Position numbers and translations under genes: made by a program. The notes beneath the pieces were generated by a model. It did not search any database. It was given only the letters and a program-made list of their open reading frames with translations, and had not been told where the DNA came from. Shown one piece after another: positions 1 to 5,990 of a DNA stretch of 6,824 bases; position 1 is the first letter of the stretch, and every line of letters begins with the position of its first letter. The DNA is from Alphaproteobacteria bacterium. Lineage in GTDB: Bacteria; Pseudomonadota; Alphaproteobacteria; UBA3830. Where the stretch lies: assembly GCA_017416635.1 (NCBI GenBank), contig JAFQBQ010000222.1, positions 1 to 6,824 of the forward strand, in the 5' to 3' direction.

Positions 1-10
1 GAATGCTACT

Positions 11-19
11 TGATATAGT
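11..19 (+). promoter_or_regulatory. Candidate extended -10 promoter for the small exported-protein gene
   Basis: The bases TGATATAGT read as an extended -10 element: a TG at 11-12, one spacer base, then TATAGT at 14-19, which differs from TATAAT at one position. Transcription would begin near base 26, leaving a leader of about 28 bases before the ATG at 54. Any -35 box would lie off the left edge, so only half of the promoter can be judged. The short leader and the terminator after the gene fit a one-gene transcript. Confidence 0.45.
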
Positions 20-53
20 GGGAGACGTGATTTTAAGACAGAGGAAATATAAC

Positions 54-587
54 ATGAGCAATAAATTAATCGTAGCTTCGGTTTTGAGTGCAATGCTAGG
101 GGGAGCTTGTTTTAATACAGAAGCGATGCGGGAAAGCCCAAGGGGAACTTCTGCAGGTAGTAATTTTGATGTAATTCGCATTCCATCCGAATGTATTATT
201 CAAGATTCAGAAGGTTACTCGTTAGACGTTAATGCGTTGGCTCCAATTTTGCAACCAGTTGTGCAGAGATGGGCATGTGTAAATCAAGCAGAGTATGAAA
301 ATAAAATAGTAGTAGCTGAATTTAAGTTTGTAAAAGGATTTCGCGTGGCTGATGGTGAAGAGTTATCTATTACTGGTAGTGGCATTGGAGATTGCATGCT
401 TGAAATTTTGAAAAAACACGGTTTCGCTCAGCAAAAAGGTCTTTTTGATAATGAAAAAAATCAGCTTAATGCGGTAAGAGATGGTCTTGGTTGGGCTATT
501 ACTCTGAAAGATGGTAGAACTTGGGCACAGTTCGGTCTTAAAGAGCGGGGTGGAAAGTTGTTTGTTCAAGGTAGAGATTTCGAGTAG
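54..587 (+). CDS. Small exported protein of unknown function (177 aa)
   Basis: I do not recognise a family. The start at 54 is chosen over an in-frame ATG at base 3 because GAGGAA (41-46) sits 7 bases upstream as a ribosome binding site and because the resulting N-terminus is a signal peptide: Lys4, then a hydrophobic stretch over residues 5-18. The likely cleavage is by signal peptidase I after Thr22-Glu23-Ala24. Cys19 follows Gly-Gly-Ala, a poor lipobox, so lipidation is less likely. The mature protein would be about 153 residues with three cysteines (47, 75, 114), a mixed polar sequence and no transmembrane segment. This suggests a soluble periplasmic or secreted protein, possibly with one disulfide. 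The C-terminal third is rich in Gly, Trp and charged residues, which looks like a compact beta-containing fold. It has its own promoter and terminator, so it is not linked to the downstream genes. Its function is unknown. Confidence 0.8.
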   Translation: MSNKLIVASVLSAMLGGACFNTEAMRESPRGTSAGSNFDVIRIPSECIIQDSEGYSLDVNALAPILQPVVQRWACVNQAEYENKIVVAEFKFVKGFRVADGEELSITGSGIGDCMLEILKKHGFAQQKGLFDNEKNQLNAVRDGLGWAITLKDGRTWAQFGLKERGGKLFVQGRDFE

Positions 588-614
588 AACTTGTTAAGAC
601 TATTTTAGGAAAAT

Positions 615-639
615 AAGAGGCCTTGGCCTCTTTTTTTTT
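615..639 (+). terminator. Intrinsic (Rho-independent) terminator after the exported-protein gene
   Basis: AAGAGGCC at 615-622 is mirrored by GGCCTCTT at 625-632. This gives a GC-containing stem of about 7 bp once a four-base loop is allowed, and a run of nine T begins at 631. It lies 28 bases after the stop codon at 585-587. The T run is only on the right side, so termination is for rightward transcription. It insulates the HAD gene from upstream transcription. Confidence 0.9.
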
Positions 640-660
640 GTTTTATGAAACACAAAAAAA

Positions 661-688
661 TTGCATCGATTTTTAAATTAATGATATT
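661..688 (+). promoter_or_regulatory. Possible promoter for the HAD-family gene
   Basis: A promoter is expected here because a strong terminator lies just upstream of the gene. The best pair I can find is TTGCAT (661-666) and GATATT (683-688), separated by 16 bases. Each matches the sigma-70 consensus only partly (3/6 and 4/6). The whole stretch is very AT-rich, so other -10 choices are possible and the exact boxes are uncertain. Confidence 0.3.
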
Positions 689-720
689 TTTGTTTAAGTT
701 ATTTAAGGAGAAAGCTGACG

Positions 721-1491
721 ATGGAAGCTATCAAAAACGAAATGATAGATGCCTATAACATGAAAGAGGTGTCTCTAATAATTGACGATTTTTTGAAAAA
801 CAAAAAATCTTCGAGTTGGATTGCCTTCGATGTGGATTATACTCTCACCATGCCTGCCTTAAATCACAGTAATGCTTTATTACCTATCACGAAAGAAAGT
901 CTTGTCGAAGTTTTTTCTGAAATAAAATGCGAAACGAAAGAAGAGATTGATCGATCATTAAGTGCGATATTATTTCTTCCTCAAATTTTAGTTGATTTAG
1001 CCTCTCCGGAAATAATAAAAAAGTTACAAAAACGAGATAATACGACAGTTTTTGCGCTCACTGCATGTCTATACAAACAAGCAGTCGAAGAAATTCGTTT
1101 TTATACGTTAAATTCGCTTGGAATAAATTTTCAGAATGCATTTAATATTTCAGAAATCGTTTTTGATAATGTTACTCCGTACAATCAAAATGTTCCGAAA
1201 TATTCGAACGGGATAATATATTCAAATGGCGAAAACGGTGCGCACAATAAAGGAACCGTTATGCGGGCATTTATCAAAAGGATTAAGCAAGTTCCTCAAG
1301 TTTTTATAATTGTTGATGATCGTAAACAAAATATCGAAGATCTTCAGGCGATTTTTTCAGAATATTATCCTGAAACCGAATTTTTTGGAATTTTATATCA
1401 TCCGAACAGTGATTTTCCGAGAGTTTCTCAAAAGCTTATTGCAGACGAACTCCTAAAATTTATACCGAAAATGACAGCATCAGAGAGATAA
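721..1491 (+). CDS. HAD-superfamily hydrolase-like protein, DUF2608 type
   Basis: This is a cytoplasmic protein of 256 residues with all four haloacid dehalogenase motifs in order. Motif I is Asp37-Val-Asp39-Tyr-Thr41, giving the nucleophile and the acid/base Asp. Motif II is Thr114 at the end of the hydrophobic strand VFALTA. Motif III is Lys177 in HNKG. Motif IV is Asp199-Asp200 after the strand VFIIV. The catalytic set is complete, so phosphatase or phosphotransferase activity with Mg2+ is plausible, but the substrate cannot be inferred. The roughly 65 residues between motifs I and II are helical-looking and sit where a C1 cap would be. The layout resembles the DUF2608 family, whose members I recall mainly from host-associated bacteria; that name is from pattern memory, not a search. 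No signal peptide is visible. The ATG at 721 has AAGGAG (705-710) 10 bases upstream. The gene is noticeably more AT-rich than the efflux genes beyond it. It has no evident link to the efflux operon, from which it is separated by about 225 noncoding bases. Confidence 0.75.
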   Translation: MEAIKNEMIDAYNMKEVSLIIDDFLKNKKSSSWIAFDVDYTLTMPALNHSNALLPITKESLVEVFSEIKCETKEEIDRSLSAILFLPQILVDLASPEIIKKLQKRDNTTVFALTACLYKQAVEEIRFYTLNSLGINFQNAFNISEIVFDNVTPYNQNVPKYSNGIIYSNGENGAHNKGTVMRAFIKRIKQVPQVFIIVDDRKQNIEDLQAIFSEYYPETEFFGILYHPNSDFPRVSQKLIADELLKFIPKMTASER

Positions 1492-1658
1492 GAAAATACA
1501 GATGTAAACAATCGTAACATTTTTCAATTAAATTGATAACCCGAACGGAGACGGATGAAAACATCGACATGATGCCAGCTTTCATAGGGCTATCGTTAAT
1601 TGCGTTCTGAACTCTTTTTATAATTTTATTAAAAAACCGAATAAATAGTTAACAAAAA
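1492..1658. other. AT-rich noncoding stretch after the HAD gene
   Basis: No convincing gene, tRNA or GC-rich terminator hairpin is visible here. What can be seen is a 13-base perfect palindrome, TCAATT-A-AATTGA, at 1524-1536; two tiny overlapping reading frames at 1555-1572 and 1569-1610; and an AT-only inverted repeat around 1616-1636 (TTTTTA facing TAAAAA). The last could weakly assist termination but lacks a GC stem. Transcription of the HAD gene might therefore read into the efflux region. Confidence 0.5.
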
Positions 1659-1674
1659 ATTAATTGATATTAAT
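1659..1674. repeat. Perfect inverted repeat, candidate repressor operator
   Basis: ATTAAT (1659-1664), a four-base spacer TGAT, then ATTAAT (1669-1674). Each arm is its own reverse complement, so the element is symmetric. It contains the TTGATA proposed as the -35 box of the efflux operon. A dimeric regulator bound here, for example of the TetR or MarR type common for RND operons, would block RNA polymerase. No regulator gene lies in the window, so the binder is unknown, and AT-rich DNA produces such repeats by chance fairly often. Confidence 0.4.
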
Positions 1675-1692
1675 AGTTGGTTGTGACAGAAT
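1664..1692 (+). promoter_or_regulatory. Candidate promoter of the RND efflux operon
   Basis: TTGATA at 1664-1669 matches the -35 consensus at five of six positions. CAGAAT at 1687-1692 matches the -10 consensus at four of six. The spacing is the ideal 17 bases. Transcription would start near 1699, giving a very short leader before the adaptor start codon. The -35 box lies inside the inverted repeat at 1659-1674, which suggests repression. Confidence 0.45.
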
Positions 1693-1695
1693 ACT

Positions 1696-1713
1696 CACCA
1701 GATTCGAGTGGTG
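1696..1713 (+). repeat. Inverted repeat over the adaptor translation-initiation region
   Basis: CACCA (1696-1700) faces TGGTG (1709-1713) across eight bases. As DNA it could be a second regulator half-site pair just downstream of the promoter. As RNA it could partly hide the weak ribosome binding region GAGTGGTGG, but only if the transcript starts a few bases upstream of the predicted site. Its role is uncertain. Confidence 0.25.
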
Positions 1714-1716
1714 GCT

Positions 1717-2847
1717 ATGATGAGTAAAAAACTAATATTGTTTGGATTGCCTTTATTTTTGATATTTGCGGCCTGCGAGAAGAAAAAACCTGTGCAGGTT
1801 CCTACGCCAATCGTTAAAGCCGCGGTAGCGGAAAAGAAGGATGTCCCTTTCAATATAGAAGTTCCAGCAAAGATTACCGGTTCGTTAGAGGTTCAAGTTC
1901 GTGCTCAGGTCGGAGGTATTCTGAGATCGAGAACGTACGAAGAAGGTAAATATATAAAAGAAGGGACGAAGCTTTTTGAAATAGATAAAGGTCCGTATGA
2001 AGCTGCGTTGACCCGGGCACAAGGTTCTTTGGGACAGGCTCAATCTGAATTAAAGAGGACTTCACGAGATTTCGAAAGAATGAAGAAGTTGCACGCGAGC
2101 AAGGCCATCAGTCAGAAGGAATATGATGATTCTTTGTCTTCGTATGAGCGCGCGGAAGCTAATTTAAAAGTTGCGGAAGGTGCTCTGCACGAAGCTGAAA
2201 TCAATTTAGGATATACAGATGTGACAGCTCCGATTTCCGGAATCGTCAATAAGGAAGCTCAATCTGTCGGAAGTTTGATTTCACCAAACGGAGATTCCAG
2301 TTTATTAACATCGATGGTCGCGATTTGCCCGTTGCACGCAAATTTTTCAGTATCAGGTTCGTTGTGGGCAGCTTTAGCCAAAAAATATCGTAACGGAAAA
2401 TTATCGCTGGCAGAAAAAGATGATTTCAAAATTGAGATTATAATGGCGGACGGCACTGTTTACCCACACTATGGAAAGATTATCTTTGTTGATAGCAACG
2501 AGGATAACCAAACGTCCAGCGTTTCTATAAAGGCGGAAGTTCCGAGCACGGAAAATCAAAGAGTATTGCTGCCTGGACAGTTTGTTCGAGCAAAAATTAT
2601 CGGAGCGGAATATAAAGATGCCATCGTTGTTCCAGCGACGAGTTTGATTTCGACGCAGTCGGGATTCGTTGTTTATGTAATAAAGGAAGACAATGTTGTT
2701 GAAGTCCGTCCGGTGAAAGCCGAGATTGTCGAAAATCGAGCAGTCATACAGAATGGATTGAACGAAGGTGAAGTTGTCGTTTCCGAAGGAATTGTGAAAG
2801 TAAAACCAGGAGAAGCTGTAATCGTTTCATCAGATAATCAGGAGTAG
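1717..2847 (+). CDS. RND efflux periplasmic adaptor lipoprotein (AcrA/MexA family)
   Basis: Membrane fusion protein that bridges the inner-membrane pump and the outer-membrane factor. With the ATG at 1717 it has 376 residues, normal for the family. Tandem ATGs at 1717 and 1720 and a GTG at 1708 are alternatives, and the binding site (GAGTGG, 1706-1711) is weak. A lipoprotein signal ends at Ala18-Ala19-Cys20, with Phe at the -3 position of an otherwise good lipobox. The +2 residue is Glu21, so inner-membrane retention is plausible but not diagnostic. Domains in order: first lipoyl half at about 58-91 (GGILRS...EEGKYIKEG); alpha-hairpin at about 93-163; second lipoyl half at about 166-180 (TDVTAPISGIV); beta-barrel at about 195-295; C-terminal membrane-proximal domain. 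The hairpin tip carries Arg121, Leu125 and Ser132, exactly the R-x3-L-x6-S spacing of the RLS motif that contacts TolC-like partners. The stop is 5 bases before the pump gene, whose ribosome binding site lies in this gene's last codons. Substrates cannot be predicted. Confidence 0.95.
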   Translation: MMSKKLILFGLPLFLIFAACEKKKPVQVPTPIVKAAVAEKKDVPFNIEVPAKITGSLEVQVRAQVGGILRSRTYEEGKYIKEGTKLFEIDKGPYEAALTRAQGSLGQAQSELKRTSRDFERMKKLHASKAISQKEYDDSLSSYERAEANLKVAEGALHEAEINLGYTDVTAPISGIVNKEAQSVGSLISPNGDSSLLTSMVAICPLHANFSVSGSLWAALAKKYRNGKLSLAEKDDFKIEIIMADGTVYPHYGKIIFVDSNEDNQTSSVSIKAEVPSTENQRVLLPGQFVRAKIIGAEYKDAIVVPATSLISTQSGFVVYVIKEDNVVEVRPVKAEIVENRAVIQNGLNEGEVVVSEGIVKVKPGEAVIVSSDNQE

Positions 2848-2852
2848 AGCAA

Positions 2853-5800
2853 ATGATTTCTCGTTTCTTTATTGATAGACCGATTTTCGCAAGCGTTATT
2901 TCCATGATTATTGTTTTGGTCGGTCTTGTTTGTATGCACAATCTGCCGGTCGAGCAATATCCAAATTTAACTCCTCCTACCGTTATGGTTAGGGCGCAAT
3001 ATCCGGGAGCGAGTGCGGAAACTCAAGCTGAGACTGTTGTCGCTCCGATTGAAGATAAAATTAACGGTGTCGACGGCATGATTTATATGAACTCGACATC
3101 TTCAGGTCACAATGGCGAATCTAACATTAACGTTTATTTTAAAGTCGGAACGGATCCCGATATCGCGATGATTAACGTTAATAACAGAGTTCAGCAAGCC
3201 ACGACTTCATTGCCGGAGGAATGCCGCAAGTATGGAGTGTCCGTTGTCAAGCGAAGCCCGTCGATTCTTCAAGTTATGGCTTTTTATTGCAATAATGGAC
3301 GGTACGATAACAATTTTGTCGGAAATTTCGTTTCGTTGCATATCGTTGATGAATTAAAAAGAATCGAAGGTGTTGGAGAAGCAAATGCAATGGCAGGTAA
3401 TACTTACAGTATGCGCATTTGGCTTCAACCAGATAAACTTTCCAAACTTAATTTAAGTGTTTCTGAAGTCGTAGCAGCGATTCAGTCACAAAATTCTCAG
3501 AAGGCAGCAGGAGCTGTCGGAAAAGAACCAATGACGTTGAAAGTCGACAGAAATTATGTGATTTCTGCAGAAGGGCGTTATACAACGGAAAAACAATTCG
3601 AAGACATTATAATAAGAGCGTTTCCGGATGGTAGGGTTCTACGTTTGAAAGATATCGCTCGAGTTCAGCTCGGTTCGCAAAGTTATGATATGAGCGCGAA
3701 GACTATTGAAGGCTTCGATGCAACTCCGATTATGATTTCATTATCTCCTGGAGCAAATGCTCTGGAGACAGCTGAAAGAATAGCGAAGAAAATGGAAGAG
3801 TTAAAAAAAGGCTTTCCAGAGGGAATTACGTATAAAGTCGTTTTGGATACGACTGGATTCGTGAAAAATTCGATTAAGGAGGTCGCCAGCACGTTATTTG
3901 AAGCTGTTCTTCTCGTTGTTTTGGTTATTTTCTTATTCTTAAAGAGATTCAGAGCGACAATTATTCCTTGCTTGGCAGTTCCGATTTCTATTATTGGTGC
4001 TTTTGCTGGAATGGCGTTGTTAGGATTTTCTGTAAATACTCTGACATTGTTCGGCTTGGTTCTCGCGATAGGTATCGTGGTCGATGATGCTATTGTTGTT
4101 ATAGAAAACGTCGAACGAATCATTCGAACAGAACATTTAGGCGTTCGTGAAGCTACAATTAAAGCAATGGACGAAGTTACCGGAGCGCTTATCGCAATTG
4201 TGTTAGTGCTGTGCGCCGTGTTTATTCCTGTGGGCTTTATGGGAGGCTTGGCTGGAACGATGTATAAGCAATTCGCTATTACAATTGCAGTTTCCGTGAT
4301 AGTGTCTGGTGTTTGTGCATTAACATTAACTCCTGCTTTGTGCGCAATTTTGCTGACGGATGAAGGAAATGGAGCGAAAATCAAAGAAAATAAGTTTTTC
4401 GCATGGTTCGATGCGTTTTTCGAAAAGTTAACAAACGGATATGTGTCTGCTGTTGCATTTTTTACGAGACACGTTAAGACTTCTTTTTTAACTATTTTTG
4501 CTTTAGTTGCAGTGACAGTCGCTATGTTCAGATTTACACCGACTGCGTTAGTTCCGGATGAAGATCAAGGAACATTCATAACCGCAATATCGATGGATCC
4601 TGCTTCGACGTTAAAAAATACTGAAAATGCAGCTCATAAAATTGCGAATGCGATAGCTGCAGATCCAAATGTGAAAGATTGTATGTATTCTGCCGGATTC
4701 AGTATATTGAGTAGTTCGATGTCTCCTGATTCCGGGACGTTGTTCGCAATGTTGAAAGATTGGAGTTTAAGACCGAACCCAGACCAATCAGTAGGAGCTG
4801 TAACAAAAAAAATTATGGGAATCGGATATAAAACGATTACCGGCGGAGTTGTTTATTCGTTCGGATTGCCTGCAATTATCGGAATGAGCGTAACAGGAGG
4901 TATCGAAGGATATTTGCAGAAAACTGGAGATACCGACAGCCTAGCGTTAGAGGAAAAAGCAAGAGAGTTTGTAAGAGAAGCGTCAAAGCGTCCTGAGTTA
5001 ATCAATGTTCAAACTACTTTCAACGCAAGTACACCTCAACTCAAAATGAAAGTAGACGAAATTAAAGCTTTGTCTTTAGGCGTTGCTGTTAATGATATTT
5101 ATACAGCTGTTGGAACGACGTTTAACACATATTATGTAAACGATTTCTCAAAAGCAGGACGCGGATTTAGAGTTTTGATTCAGGCTGAAGACAAATACCG
5201 CGCATATCCGGATCAGCTGAATGATACTTATGTAAAATCGTCGAATGGAGCGATGATTCCGTTGTCGGCGTTCGTATCTTTCCAGCCAATGGTCGGTCCG
5301 ACAATGATTGAGCGCTACAATATGTTCTTGTCTGCTAAAATCATGGCAACGCCTGCTCCAGGATATTCTTCAGGACAAGCGATACAGGCGATGGAAGAAG
5401 TCGCACGTCAAATCGGAGGTTTGGAATATTCTTTCTCGTGGACGGGTTCTGCGTATCAGGAAAAAGAAAATGGAGGTTCATCGTATGACGCGATGCTTTT
5501 GGGAATACTCGTCGTGTTTCTTATTCTTGCGGCATTGTATGAACGCTGGACTTTACCTATAGCGGTGTTGATGACTGTTCCTTTTGCTATGTTCGGAGCA
5601 ATCAGCGCCATCGACTTAAGAGGAATGAACAACGATATTTATTTCCAGGTAGCGTTAATAACTTTGGTAGGATTATCTGCGAAAAATGCAATTTTGATTA
5701 CAGAATTTGCTGTTATGTTCAGAGAACAGGGGATGGAATTAGTTGATGCAGCGCTGAAAGCTGCAAGACTTCGTTTTAGACCGATTGTCATGACGTCGTT

Positions 5801-5990
5801 AGCGTTTATTTTGGGATGTGTTCCGCTGGCGATTAGTTCCGGAGCAGGAAGTGCGAGCCGTCACGCAATCGGAACAAGTGTTATCGGAGGAATGCTGGGG
5901 GCAACAATTCTTGCTCCGCTGTTTGTTCCTTTGTTTTACGTGTTAATTACAAGAATGAGCGAGCGTTTTAGGGAGAAAAAACATGCGTAA
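2853..5990 (+). CDS. RND multidrug efflux pump, HAE1 family (AcrB/MexF type)
   Basis: Inner-membrane, homotrimeric proton/drug antiporter of 1045 residues, full length for the family (E. coli AcrB has 1049). TM1 is at about 10-28, followed by a large periplasmic porter/docking region. TM2-TM6 span about 343-500, TM7 about 545-562, a second periplasmic half follows, and TM8-TM12 span about 879-1032. The proton relay is intact: Asp411-Asp412 in TM4 (VVDDAIVVIENVER), Lys944 in TM10 (GLSAKNAILI), Arg974 and Thr981 near TM11, corresponding to AcrB D407, D408, K940, R971 and T978. By eye against AcrB from memory, the deep-pocket phenylalanines are partly replaced: Ile138, Met180, Met611 and Ile618 stand where AcrB has F136, F178, F610 and F617, while Phe616 and Phe631 remain. 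The start has GGAG (2841-2844) 8 bases upstream. It overlaps the next gene by 8 bases. HAE1 members export diverse hydrophobic or amphiphilic compounds; the specific substrates here are unknown. Confidence 0.97.
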   Translation: MISRFFIDRPIFASVISMIIVLVGLVCMHNLPVEQYPNLTPPTVMVRAQYPGASAETQAETVVAPIEDKINGVDGMIYMNSTSSGHNGESNINVYFKVGTDPDIAMINVNNRVQQATTSLPEECRKYGVSVVKRSPSILQVMAFYCNNGRYDNNFVGNFVSLHIVDELKRIEGVGEANAMAGNTYSMRIWLQPDKLSKLNLSVSEVVAAIQSQNSQKAAGAVGKEPMTLKVDRNYVISAEGRYTTEKQFEDIIIRAFPDGRVLRLKDIARVQLGSQSYDMSAKTIEGFDATPIMISLSPGANALETAERIAKKMEELKKGFPEGITYKVVLDTTGFVKNSIKEVASTLFEAVLLVVLVIFLFLKRFRATIIPCLAVPISIIGAFAGMALLGFSVNTLTLFGLVLAIGIVVDDAIVVIENVERIIRTEHLGVREATIKAMDEVTGALIAIVLVLCAVFIPVGFMGGLAGTMYKQFAITIAVSVIVSGVCALTLTPALCAILLTDEGNGAKIKENKFFAWFDAFFEKLTNGYVSAVAFFTRHVKTSFLTIFALVAVTVAMFRFTPTALVPDEDQGTFITAISMDPASTLKNTENAAHKIANAIAADPNVKDCMYSAGFSILSSSMSPDSGTLFAMLKDWSLRPNPDQSVGAVTKKIMGIGYKTITGGVVYSFGLPAIIGMSVTGGIEGYLQKTGDTDSLALEEKAREFVREASKRPELINVQTTFNASTPQLKMKVDEIKALSLGVAVNDIYTAVGTTFNTYYVNDFSKAGRGFRVLIQAEDKYRAYPDQLNDTYVKSSNGAMIPLSAFVSFQPMVGPTMIERYNMFLSAKIMATPAPGYSSGQAIQAMEEVARQIGGLEYSFSWTGSAYQEKENGGSSYDAMLLGILVVFLILAALYERWTLPIAVLMTVPFAMFGAISAIDLRGMNNDIYFQVALITLVGLSAKNAILITEFAVMFREQGMELVDAALKAARLRFRPIVMTSLAFILGCVPLAISSGAGSASRHAIGTSVIGGMLGATILAPLFVPLFYVLITRMSERFREKKHA

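Noticed and set aside
3..53. Upstream in-frame ATG extending the exported protein by 17 residues
   Set aside because: The extension would put a charged segment before the signal peptide and lacks a visible ribosome binding site, while the ATG at 54 has GAGGAA at good spacing.
1524..1536. Perfect 13-base palindrome TCAATT-A-AATTGA
   Set aside because: It is short, AT-only apart from one C and one G, and not placed on a recognisable promoter; kept only as a note within the noncoding stretch.
1605..1640. Possible terminator after the HAD gene (T-rich run and AT inverted repeat)
   Set aside because: No GC-containing stem precedes the T run; the repeat is made of A and T only, so I do not call a terminator.
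3683..4384. Long open frame on the minus strand (about 233 codons) inside the pump gene
   Set aside because: It lies antisense to the conserved TM2-TM6 region of an unmistakable RND gene, and its translation is a low-complexity Thr/Ile/Ala/Asn-rich string typical of a reverse-frame shadow.
5308..5562. Alternative + strand frame of 84 codons within the pump gene
   Set aside because: It overlaps the conserved periplasmic-to-TM8 region of the pump in another frame and shows no family features.
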